Shown here piece by piece: positions 1 through 6,678 of a stretch of DNA of 13,579 nucleotides (its first letter is position 1; each line of letters begins with the position of its first letter). The stretch is taken from assembly GCA_022511055.1 (NCBI GenBank), contig JAFLSH010000046.1, positions 1-13,579 on the forward strand, given 5' to 3'. The stretch comes from Prevotella sp. (lineage in GTDB: Bacteria > Bacteroidota > Bacteroidia > Bacteroidales > Bacteroidaceae). The translations under genes were made by a program, and so were the position numbers. Under the pieces are notes generated by a model. That model worked only from the letters and a program-made list of their open reading frames with translations, was not told the DNA's origin and ran no database searches.

Positions 1-89
1 CTTGTTGGCAGTAACCTCCAATTAAAGTATAAATATACAAATTACAACTTTATTCATATTATTATTATACTAATAAATATCACGAAGAT

Positions 90-121
90 TTTTATTTATT
101 CAAAGAAAAGAAGTATATTTG
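90..121 (+). promoter_or_regulatory. Putative Bacteroidetes-type promoter for the 167-388 gene
   Basis: TATATTTG at 114-121 matches the TAnnTTTG -7 box exactly. A T-rich stretch at 90-93 (TTTT, three of four matches to TTTG) sits 20 nt upstream as a weak -33 box. The -7 box overlaps a perfect 10-bp palindrome, ATTTGCAAAT (117-126), which could be coincidental or an operator. The leader to the start codon at 167 would be about 40 nt. The rest of 1-166 is very AT-rich, and I see no gene in it. Confidence 0.5.
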
Positions 122-166
122 CAAATGATAAATATTTGTAAGTAAATAAAACTTAATTAGATTCTT

Positions 167-388
167 ATGAAGAATATAACTGAATCAATGAGGGTAAACC
201 CAAAATACATTAAAGAAACAATAGAAGAATATAATAGGGAACACCCTATATGTAAAAAAACTATAAAGCCTTATCCAATACATGAACTGAATGGTGGGAG
301 ATATTATGTTGTAGATATGACAGCTGAAGAATTTGCCGAACAAAATAATGCTATCAACATGGAAGATATACAATGGACACAGAGTTGA
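167..388 (+). CDS. Small hypothetical protein (73 aa)
   Basis: I do not recognise this family. The product is a soluble, charged protein with no signal peptide or membrane segment. The N-terminal half is rich in Lys, Glu and Asn. The C-terminal half (residues 42-69) contains GGRYYVVDMTAEEFAEQ, which reads like a short beta-hairpin followed by a helix. An ATG at 188 (residue 8) is an alternative start; neither start has a clear Shine-Dalgarno, which is normal for Bacteroidota. A good -7 promoter box lies upstream (114-121), and a hairpin-plus-T-run terminator lies downstream (499-530), so this is probably a real, short transcription unit. The coding sequence is AT-rich like the flanks and unlike the GC-rich mannan operon. 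The size and the overlapping second ORF are compatible with a small regulator or antitoxin, but nothing in the sequence shows that. Confidence 0.55.
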   Translation: MKNITESMRVNPKYIKETIEEYNREHPICKKTIKPYPIHELNGGRYYVVDMTAEEFAEQNNAINMEDIQWTQS

Positions 389-552
389 ATTTTGCAAGGC
401 AAAAACAACTTCTATATTGCAAACAGAGGGAAAATGGGAATGACAATTACGTACAATTTGCCTCCAAAGTGGTAAGAATGTATTTTTATACAAGAACAAG
501 CAGTCGTTTGGCTGCTCATTTATTTTGTTGTTGGTTTATATGTCTTCTTTGA
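373..552 (+). CDS. Possible short overlapping ORF (59 aa), perhaps a truncated gene
   Basis: An ATG at 373 lies inside the last codons of the 167-388 gene in another frame and opens a reading frame to a TGA at 550-552. The first 44 or so residues (starting MDTELNFARQKQLLYC) have a protein-like charged composition. The last 15 or so are read through the hairpin at 499-516 and its T-rich tail and look non-native (Cys/Leu/Phe-rich). The overlapping start resembles translational coupling, as in a two-gene cassette whose second gene has been cut off. It could equally be a chance frame. I have no family match. Confidence 0.25.
   Translation: MDTELNFARQKQLLYCKQRENGNDNYVQFASKVVRMYFYTRTSSRLAAHLFCCWFICLL
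499..530 (+). terminator. Probable rho-independent terminator after the small gene
   Basis: AGCAGTC (499-505) pairs with GGCTGCT (510-516) across a four-base loop, giving a 7-bp stem with one G-U pair. It is followed by a T-rich tail (CATTTATTTTGTT). On the other strand the stem is followed by TTGTTCTTG, so it may also serve the convergent gene ending at 555. Confidence 0.5.
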
Positions 553-554
553 TT

Positions 555-1199
555 TTAATTCAGATTGCCATTCAAATTATAGTTACTCAAGTCTGTAATA
601 GTGGTAGCATTCCTTTCCGCTTCTTGTCTTAATTCATCTATTCTTGAAATAATTTCTTTCAATTTATTGTTATTCTCAGGAAAAGCCAAAAACTCAATTT
701 GTGTTTCTTTTTCGACACCACCGTGATCTTCGACCAAATAGAACTTAAACTCTGATGGTTTCCCATTCTTTCCATTGTCACCAAATACAAACTTTATCAC
801 TCCGTGCTTTTGTATATAACCTTTCCAGTCAGCAGTAACAATAAAACCATACAGCTGCATTTGAGTATCGCAAAACTCTTTTAATTCTTTAACTTCAAAC
901 TCAAGTCCAACGTGGCTGTTTAGATACATTTTGTCCTTCATACCGAATGAAAGCCAAGAATCCACTTCTTGTATTACATAGTGCATAATCGCCCTATCTG
1001 CTACTTTTCTTGATTTTATATTGACATTGCCGACATCTATCAGTTGGCCATTCTTATTCAGTGAAGAACGGTGTCCATTGTCAAGCATTCTGTCGGTTGC
1101 TACATAGATGGTTGTTGGAAACAATGCGGTATCCTTATTCATACTTCTGGTATTACTTTGTTCTCTGCTAATCTGATTAACTGTCTCATATTGAATCAA
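555..1199 (-). CDS. Hypothetical protein (up to 214 aa), orphan minus-strand gene
   Basis: This is an unrecognised soluble protein with no signal peptide or transmembrane segment. A mixed alpha/beta body (residues about 25-165, with strand-like stretches such as KFVFGD and EFKFYLVED) is followed by a charged helical region (about 175-200, ENNNKLKEIISRIDELRQEAER) that looks like a short coiled coil, then an Asn-rich tail. The longest frame opens with TTG at 1197-1199; the first ATG is residue 20 (1140-1142), giving a 195-aa product. Both are downstream of a near-perfect promoter at 1229-1260, so the start is ambiguous. It is the only clear minus-strand gene in the window and is convergent with the 167-388 gene. 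AT-rich composition and lack of any metabolic neighbour suggest accessory DNA. Function unknown. Confidence 0.65.
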   Translation of the reverse strand: MIQYETVNQISREQSNTRSMNKDTALFPTTIYVATDRMLDNGHRSSLNKNGQLIDVGNVNIKSRKVADRAIMHYVIQEVDSWLSFGMKDKMYLNSHVGLEFEVKELKEFCDTQMQLYGFIVTADWKGYIQKHGVIKFVFGDNGKNGKPSEFKFYLVEDHGGVEKETQIEFLAFPENNNKLKEIISRIDELRQEAERNATTITDLSNYNLNGNLN

Positions 1200-1228
1200 T
1201 ATTTATCTTATAAATATCAATTCTGCTG

Positions 1229-1260
1229 CAAATATATGGATAATATTTGAATAAAACAAA
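1229..1260 (-). promoter_or_regulatory. Bacteroidetes sigma-ABfr-type promoter for the minus-strand gene
   Basis: On the minus strand TTTG (1257-1260) is followed by exactly 20 nt and then TATATTTG (1229-1236). This is a full match to the Bacteroidetes TTTG-N19-21-TAnnTTTG consensus. It places transcription start about 20-25 nt before the TTG codon at 1199 and about 80 nt before the ATG at 1142. Confidence 0.7.
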
Positions 1261-1298
1261 TTTTGGCGGTATTTGTTTATAAAATGTACGTATATACT

Positions 1299-1502
1299 AT
1301 GAAAGGGAAAATCAGATTAACTGAATCAGGCCTTCGTAGGATTGTGAGGGCATCTGTCAACAGAGTGCTTGTAGAAAATGAACAATTCACTAATAATCAA
1401 AATTACTCACACTTTGCGGTCAATAAAGAAGCCAATCGTTTTTTAACGAAGAAAAAATGCCCGGGGCCCAATCCCATTCTCATGTCTGTCAAAGAAAAAT
1501 GA
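1299..1502 (+). CDS. Small protein with N-terminal IRLTESxLRRIV motif, probably truncated
   Basis: From ATG 1299 the product is 67 aa and begins MKGKIRLTESGLRRIVRASV. The frame is open upstream to a TTG at 1263 and an ATG at 1284, but the motif normally sits at the very N-terminus, so 1299 is preferred. The pattern 'IRLTES-x-L-x-x-I-V-x-x-S-V-x-x-V-L' is one I recall at the start of many uncharacterised small proteins from gut Bacteroidota and their phages, where it forms an amphipathic helix. The following NYSHFAVNK segment (residues about 35-43) also resembles the start of a longer conserved region in such proteins. Here the frame ends soon after in a basic tail (KKKCPGPNPIL), which suggests a truncated or internally deleted copy. 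That comparison is from memory. It lies between a divergent unknown gene and the mannan operon. Confidence 0.45.
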   Translation: MKGKIRLTESGLRRIVRASVNRVLVENEQFTNNQNYSHFAVNKEANRFLTKKKCPGPNPILMSVKEK

Positions 1503-1533
1503 AATAGTATTTCTTTGTTTCGGAAATTATTGT

Positions 1534-1541
1534 TAACTTTG
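1534..1541 (+). promoter_or_regulatory. Candidate -7 box of the mannan operon promoter
   Basis: TAACTTTG at 1534-1541 matches TAnnTTTG and lies 33 nt before the ATG at 1575, in the short gap after the AT-rich flank. No TTTG stands at the preferred distance: the nearest, at 1514-1517, leaves only a 16-nt spacer. The promoter may therefore be weak or need an activator. Confidence 0.45.
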
Positions 1542-1574
1542 TACCCCGAATAACAAACGTACTGAAAACCAGAG

Positions 1575-2861
1575 ATGAAAAGACTTGCTTTACTGCTGAT
1601 GGCTGTCATGGCTGTGCTGGGGCTACAGGCGCAGATTCGTGGCCATAACATTGTGGTCACCGTGCAACCCGACCACCAGGACTGGAACTACGAGGTAGGC
1701 CAGAAGGCGCAGTTCACGGTGAACGTGCGGAAGTCGGGTACGCTGCTCGACAATGTAACGATTGACTACGAGGCCGGCCCGGAGATGTACCCCGAGGTGA
1801 AAAAACAGGAGGTGCTGAAGGACGGCACGATGAAATGGAGCGGCACGATGAAGCAGCCCGGCTTCTACCGGCTGACGGTGGTGGCGCATGTAGACGGCAA
1901 GGACTATAAGGGCATGTGTACGGCGGCTTTCTCGCCCGAGAAACTGCGGCCGACGACGGTCATGCCGAATGACTTCGAGAGCTATTGGCAGGGGGCTATC
2001 CAGGAGGCGCGCAAGATTGACCTCAACCCGACCAAGCGACTGCTGCCCGAGCGCTGCACGAAAGACGTGAACGTCTATGAGGTCTCGTTCCAGAACTTCT
2101 TGCCGAACTACCGCACATACGGCATCCTCTGCGTGCCTGTGAAGGAAGGGCGCTATCCGGCCCTGCTGCGTGTGCCGGGCGCCGGCGTGCGGCCCTACGG
2201 CGGCGATGTGTACACGGCCTCGCGGGGTGCCATCACGTTGGAGATAGGCATTCACGGCATTCCTGTGACCATGGAACAGAAGATTTATGACGACATCTTC
2301 AACGGTGCGCTCATGAACTACTGGGAAACGGGCATGGACAACCGCGACAAGAGCTACTACAAGCGCGTGGTGCTGGGCTGCATACGCGCGCTGGACTATA
2401 TTGAGCAGTACACACCGTGGAACGGCAAGGAGATGGGTGTGACGGGGTCGAGCCAGGGCGGATTCCTGACACTGGCCACGGCGGCGCTCGACAAGCGCAT
2501 CACCTACTACGGTGCCGTGCATGCGGCGCTCTGCGACCACACGGCCTCGCTGAAGGGTGTGGCCTGTGGCTGGCCGCACTACTTCTACTGGAACAAGGGC
2601 AAGGGTCAGGAGCGGCAGATAGAGACCTCGCGCTATTACGACGGTGTGAACTTTGCCCGCCTGATTACCGACCGCCAGCAGGGGTGGTTCTCGTTTGGCT
2701 ATAACGACGACGTGGTGCCGCCCACGACGGCCTATGCCACCTATAACGTAGTGAACGGCCCGAAGCTGCTGTCGCCCTACCAGCTGACTGAGCATTTCTG
2801 GTATCAGGAACAGTGGGATGAGTGGGAGGCTTGGCTATTGGAAAAGATGGGAATACAATAA
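1575..2861 (+). CDS. Secreted acetyl esterase, CE7 / AXE1 family
   Basis: Predicted to remove acetyl groups from acetylated glycans, here probably acetyl-mannan or its oligosaccharides, in the periplasm. Residues 1-20 form a signal peptide (KR, then LALLLMAVMAVLG, cleavage after a QA motif), with no lipobox. Residues about 21-125 form a beta-sandwich-like N-terminal domain. The C-terminal portion is an alpha/beta hydrolase of the acetyl xylan esterase / cephalosporin-C deacetylase type. The nucleophile elbow is GSSQGG with Ser293; the acid is probably Asp378 in GYNDDVVPP (family form D-x-x-C-P-P); the base is probably His407 in TEHFW. At 428 aa it is about 100 residues longer than single-domain CE7 enzymes, which is explained by the N-terminal domain. 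It is first in the operon, 7 nt upstream of the mannanase start, supporting a mannan-deacetylating role; xylan or another acetylated substrate is possible. The ATG at 1575 is supported by the signal peptide. Confidence 0.85.
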   Translation: MKRLALLLMAVMAVLGLQAQIRGHNIVVTVQPDHQDWNYEVGQKAQFTVNVRKSGTLLDNVTIDYEAGPEMYPEVKKQEVLKDGTMKWSGTMKQPGFYRLTVVAHVDGKDYKGMCTAAFSPEKLRPTTVMPNDFESYWQGAIQEARKIDLNPTKRLLPERCTKDVNVYEVSFQNFLPNYRTYGILCVPVKEGRYPALLRVPGAGVRPYGGDVYTASRGAITLEIGIHGIPVTMEQKIYDDIFNGALMNYWETGMDNRDKSYYKRVVLGCIRALDYIEQYTPWNGKEMGVTGSSQGGFLTLATAALDKRITYYGAVHAALCDHTASLKGVACGWPHYFYWNKGKGQERQIETSRYYDGVNFARLITDRQQGWFSFGYNDDVVPPTTAYATYNVVNGPKLLSPYQLTEHFWYQEQWDEWEAWLLEKMGIQ

Positions 2862-2868
2862 AAAAACA

Positions 2869-3999
2869 ATGACTACAATGAAGAAAATTGTGATGATGGC
2901 TCTGGCAGCTGTTGCAGTGGCTGCCTGTGGCACACAGAAGCAGGCTGAGGTCGAGAAGACACAGGCCCAGCAGTTGATTGAACGCCTTGACAGCCTGCGC
3001 TCTCAAGGCATCATGTTTGGTCACCAGGATGACCCGATGTACGGGCTGACTTGGGAGTACGATGCTGACAGCAGCGATGTGAAAAACGTCTGCGGCGACT
3101 ATCCCGCCATCATGGGCTTCGACCTTGGCGGCATAGAGATGGGCGATGCCAAGAACTTAGACAGTGTGCCCTTCACCCGCATAGCCCAGGAGGCCGTCAG
3201 TCATCACCTGCGTGGCGGCATTGTGACACTGAGCTGGCATCCGCGCAATCCCGTGACGACCATCGACGGCGGCGGCTGGGCTGGCCAGAAGTTCCCCGAG
3301 GGAACGGCCTGGGATGTGACTGATTCGGCTGTCGTGAAGAAGATATTGCCCGGCGGCGAGTACCACGAGAAGTTCGAGACGTGGATGCAACGCGTGTCTG
3401 ACTTCCTGGCTACGCTGAAGACCGATGACGGGCAGAAGATACCCGTTATCTTCCGGCCGTGGCACGAGAACTCCGGCTCCTGGTTTTGGTGGGGCGAGAA
3501 GCTCTGCACGCCCGATGAGTACAAGGCGCTGTGGAACATGCTTCAGGACAAGCTGACTGCCGACGGCTTCGACAACTTGGTGTGGTCTTACTCGCCCGGC
3601 ATGGAGGACAACCTGACTGCCGAGCGCCTGCTGGAGCGCTATCCCGGCGACGACCGCATTGACATGATTGGTCTTGACGGCTACCAGTGGAACGCCGGCG
3701 AAGGCGAGCAGTTCATCAGCCGTGGCCGGCAGAACTTGGAAGTTCTCTGCCAGGTGGCACAGGAACACCAGCTGATTCCCGCGCTGACGGAGTGCGGCCT
3801 GAAAAACCTGACCGACCCGACGTGGTGGACATCTACGCTGCTGCCGACGGTCAAGGACTACCCCATCAGCTACCTGCTTGTCTGGCGTAACTATAAGTCA
3901 GAGTGGTTTGGCCCTTCGCCTGCCAAGCCCGATGCCGAGAGCTTCCGCGAGTTCTATGGCTCGGAAAAGATGCTTTTCGCAAAAGACATCAAGGACTGA
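2869..3999 (+). CDS. manA: GH26 beta-mannanase, lipoprotein
   Basis: Predicted endo- or mannobiose-releasing beta-1,4-mannanase of glycoside hydrolase family 26, retaining. Start ATG 2869 gives a type II signal peptide (MTTMKKIVMMALAAVAVAAC) with the lipobox Cys at residue 20; ATG 2878 is also possible. The catalytic acid/base is Glu200 in RPWHENSGSWFWWGE, the hallmark GH26 stretch. The nucleophile is Glu308 in ALTECG. At 376 aa it is one catalytic domain plus a short linker and has no carbohydrate-binding module. The residues after the Cys (GTQKQAEVEK) are not the acidic cluster expected of a Bacteroides surface-export signal, so a periplasmic location is more likely than the cell surface (inference). 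It sits between a CE7 esterase and GH130, the same functional order as the B. fragilis manA-mgp pair, so mannobiose is the expected product. The gene symbol is by analogy with that operon. Confidence 0.9.
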   Translation: MTTMKKIVMMALAAVAVAACGTQKQAEVEKTQAQQLIERLDSLRSQGIMFGHQDDPMYGLTWEYDADSSDVKNVCGDYPAIMGFDLGGIEMGDAKNLDSVPFTRIAQEAVSHHLRGGIVTLSWHPRNPVTTIDGGGWAGQKFPEGTAWDVTDSAVVKKILPGGEYHEKFETWMQRVSDFLATLKTDDGQKIPVIFRPWHENSGSWFWWGEKLCTPDEYKALWNMLQDKLTADGFDNLVWSYSPGMEDNLTAERLLERYPGDDRIDMIGLDGYQWNAGEGEQFISRGRQNLEVLCQVAQEHQLIPALTECGLKNLTDPTWWTSTLLPTVKDYPISYLLVWRNYKSEWFGPSPAKPDAESFREFYGSEKMLFAKDIKD

Positions 4000-4046
4000 C
4001 AACTGATAACGTAATATAGAAAATCATAATCGTACAACTGTAAAAG

Positions 4047-5237
4047 ATGACAGAATTTGAAAAGAAAGTAGCGGCACTTCGTGCGCACCACGAGGCGCTG
4101 CTCAGTCGCAAGAACGAGCCCGTGGAGTGGGGCAATGGCATCTACGAGAAATGGAAAAACCCCATACTGACGGCCCAGCACGTGCCCCTGGAGTGGAAAT
4201 ACGACTTCAACGAACAGGACAACCCGCACCTGATGCAGCGCATCATGTGCAACGCGGCTTTCAACTCGGGTGCCATCAAGTGGAACGGCAAGTATGTGCT
4301 GGTGGCGCGTGTCGAGGGAGCTGACCGCAAGTCTTATTTCGCCGTAGCCGAAAGCCCGAATGGCGTTGACAACTTCCGTTTCTGGGATGAGCCCATCACC
4401 ATGCCCGAAGCACCCTCTGCCGACGGCGGCGAGGATACGGCCACGAACATCTACGACATGCGCCTCACTCGCCACGAGGATGGCTGGATATACGGGGTGT
4501 TCTGTGCCGAGCGCCATGACGACACCCAGCCCGGCAACCTCAGCGCGGCTACGGCCACGGCCGGCATAGCCCGCACGAAAGACCTGAAGACGTGGGAGCG
4601 GCTGCCCGACCTGAAGACCAAGTCGCAGCAGCGCAACGTGGTGTTGCACCCAGAGTTTGTCGACGGGAAATACGCTTTCTACACTCGCCCGCAAGACGGC
4701 TTCATCGACACGGGCAGCGGCGGCGGCATCGGCTGGGCGCTGGTCGATGACATCACCCATGCTGAGGTGAAGGAGGAAACGATTATCAACGCCCGCCACT
4801 ACCACACCATCACTGAGGTGAAGAACGGCGAGGGGCCGCACCCCATCAAGACCCCGAAGGGCTGGCTGCATCTGGCTCATGGCGTACGCGCCACGGCCGA
4901 CGGCTTGCGCTATGTGCTTTACATGTACATGACCGCACTTGACGACCCGACCCGCGTGATAGCCCAGCCGGGCGGCTACTTCTTAGTGCCTGAGAACGAG
5001 GAATACCTGGGCGACGTGATGAACGTGGCCTTCTCTAACGGATGGATTGCCGACGAAGACGGCAGGGTGTTCATCTACTACGCCACGGCCGACACGCGCA
5101 TGCACGTGGCCACCTCCACTGTCGACCGTCTGACAGACTACTGCATGAACACGCCGGAAGACGGGCTGACCACCGCAGCCTCTGTGGCAACCATCAAGAA
5201 ACTGATAGCAAAGAACAAGTGCAGCCAAAGGCCGTAA
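4047..5237 (+). CDS. mgp: GH130 4-O-beta-D-mannosyl-D-glucose phosphorylase
   Basis: Predicted to catalyse mannosyl-beta-1,4-glucose + phosphate -> alpha-mannose-1-phosphate + glucose in the cytoplasm (no signal peptide). The 396-aa sequence matches GH130 subfamily 1 along its length. Conserved blocks include NPHLMQRIMCNAAFNSGAIK (about 59-78), VEGADRKSYFAVAESPNG (89-106), SQQRNVVLHPEF, TRPQDGFIDTGSGGGIGWA and the histidine-rich RHYHT / GPHPIK region. Asp137 in NIYDMRL aligns with the proposed general-acid Asp131 of B. fragilis MGP, as I recall that sequence. Upstream is the mannanase (47-nt gap) and downstream the transporter (46-nt gap) and the epimerase that would make its substrate. GH130 also contains mannobiose and mannan-oligosaccharide phosphorylases, but sequence similarity and the linked epimerase favour mannosylglucose. 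Start ATG 4047 has no competing nearby Met. Confidence 0.92.
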   Translation: MTEFEKKVAALRAHHEALLSRKNEPVEWGNGIYEKWKNPILTAQHVPLEWKYDFNEQDNPHLMQRIMCNAAFNSGAIKWNGKYVLVARVEGADRKSYFAVAESPNGVDNFRFWDEPITMPEAPSADGGEDTATNIYDMRLTRHEDGWIYGVFCAERHDDTQPGNLSAATATAGIARTKDLKTWERLPDLKTKSQQRNVVLHPEFVDGKYAFYTRPQDGFIDTGSGGGIGWALVDDITHAEVKEETIINARHYHTITEVKNGEGPHPIKTPKGWLHLAHGVRATADGLRYVLYMYMTALDDPTRVIAQPGGYFLVPENEEYLGDVMNVAFSNGWIADEDGRVFIYYATADTRMHVATSTVDRLTDYCMNTPEDGLTTAASVATIKKLIAKNKCSQRP

Positions 5238-5283
5238 GCCCCGTGCGCCTGTTTATCCAAAAGAGTAAAAACATACACATATT

Positions 5284-6678
5284 ATGGCAAAATCTAAGTT
5301 AATCGAGAAAATCGGCTATGGCTTCGGCGACATGTCTTCGTCGATGTTCTGGAAAATCTTCAGTTACTATCTTCCCTTTTTCTATAGTAACATCTTCGGC
5401 CTCTCACTGATAGATGCCGGTGTGCTGGTGCTGGTTACCCGCATCTGGGATGCCGTCTCTGACCCGATGATGGGTGTCATTGCCGACCGTACCAACACTC
5501 GCTGGGGCAAGTATCGCCCCTACCTGCTGTGGGTGGCTCCGTTCTTCAGCATCTGCGGCATTCTGTTGTTCACGACCCCCGACCTGAACTACGGCGGCAA
5601 GCTCATCTGGGCATACGTTACCTACATTCTGATGATGACTGTCTACACGGGCATCAACGTGCCCTACGGCGCAATGTTGGGTGTCATTACCGACGATTCA
5701 AACGAGAAGACCGTGTTCTCCAGCTTCCGCATGTTCTTCGCATACGGCGGCTCGTTCATCTCGCTGTTCCTCTGGGAGCCGCTGACCAACTTTGTCGGCG
5801 GCTATAACACGCCGGGCGGCTGGTTCTGGGCTATGTTCATCATTGCCGTGGCCTGCTTCTGCATGTTCCTGATTTGCTTCATGCTGACCCGCGAACACCT
5901 GAAGACGGTGTCGACCCTCTCTGTGGGCAACGACTTCAAGGCGCTGCTCTCCAACAAGCCCTGGTGGTTGCTCATTGGTGCTACGCTGTGCTTCAATCTG
6001 TTCAACACGGTGCGCGGTGCCACGGTGGCCTATTTCTTTCAGGACATCATCGGCCCGAATGTAACTTTGGCGTGCTTCGGCATTGTGTTTGCTTTCTACG
6101 CCGGCCTGTTCCTGGGCGTTGGCGAGGTGTCAAACATGGTGGGCGTAGCTTCTTGTGTACCCATAGCCAACCGGCTGGGCAAGAAGACCACTTTTATCAT
6201 GGTTAATGCTACGTTAGTGGTGCTGAGTGTGCTTTTCTTCTTCATTCCCTGCACGCCGACAGGCTTCTGGCTGATGCTGATTGCCCAGATACTTATCTCC
6301 ATCCTGACGGGTGTCATGTCTCCGCTCGTGTGGTCGATGTATGCCGACGTTTCCGACTATGTTGAGTTAGAGTATCATACCGCCTCCACCGGCCTCATCT
6401 TCTCTTCGTCTTCCATGGCGCAGAAGTTCGGCGGAGCTATCGGCGGTGCCGCCATATTGTGGTTGCTCTCAGGCTTCGGCTACATCACCGACCAGAAGCA
6501 GCTGGCTGCCGGTGCGGTGCAGCCCGACATTGCACTCGAATGTCTGCGCTGGCTGATGAGCTTCATACCTGCCTGCGTGGCACTGCTATCCATGTGCATG
6601 GTGTGGTTCTATCCGCTGACCACCGAGCGCATCAATGAAATCAATACGGAGTTGAAGAAAGTCCGCGCATTAGAATGA
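5284..6678 (+). CDS. GPH-family sugar:cation symporter (mannobiose importer)
   Basis: An inner-membrane secondary transporter of the glycoside-pentoside-hexuronide:cation symporter family (MelB-like, MFS fold). At 464 aa it shows about 12 hydrophobic segments. The diagnostic N-terminal region is present: Asp60 in SDPMMG, then IADRTNTRWGKYRPY (residues 66-80), the MelB-type loop with Asp68-Arg69, Gly75-Lys76 and Arg78-Pro79. Its position between GH130 and the epimerase, as in the B. fragilis mannan operon, points to uptake of beta-1,4-mannobiose from the periplasm. The coupling ion (Na+ or H+) cannot be read from the sequence. Its stop codon overlaps the next start (ATGA at 6675-6678), implying translational coupling to the epimerase. 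Substrate specificity is inferred from context only. Confidence 0.88.
   Translation: MAKSKLIEKIGYGFGDMSSSMFWKIFSYYLPFFYSNIFGLSLIDAGVLVLVTRIWDAVSDPMMGVIADRTNTRWGKYRPYLLWVAPFFSICGILLFTTPDLNYGGKLIWAYVTYILMMTVYTGINVPYGAMLGVITDDSNEKTVFSSFRMFFAYGGSFISLFLWEPLTNFVGGYNTPGGWFWAMFIIAVACFCMFLICFMLTREHLKTVSTLSVGNDFKALLSNKPWWLLIGATLCFNLFNTVRGATVAYFFQDIIGPNVTLACFGIVFAFYAGLFLGVGEVSNMVGVASCVPIANRLGKKTTFIMVNATLVVLSVLFFFIPCTPTGFWLMLIAQILISILTGVMSPLVWSMYADVSDYVELEYHTASTGLIFSSSSMAQKFGGAIGGAAILWLLSGFGYITDQKQLAAGAVQPDIALECLRWLMSFIPACVALLSMCMVWFYPLTTERINEINTELKKVRALE

Noticed and set aside
1623..2795. 390-aa open frame on the minus strand
   Set aside because: It is a shadow of the CE7 esterase in GC-rich DNA. The translation is low-complexity (His, Arg, Val-rich) with no domain, while the plus frame has a signal peptide and a catalytic triad.
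2818..2868. Upstream extension of the GH26 gene to an earlier start
   Set aside because: It overlaps the esterase coding sequence and would put 17 residues before the lipoprotein signal peptide that begins at 2869.
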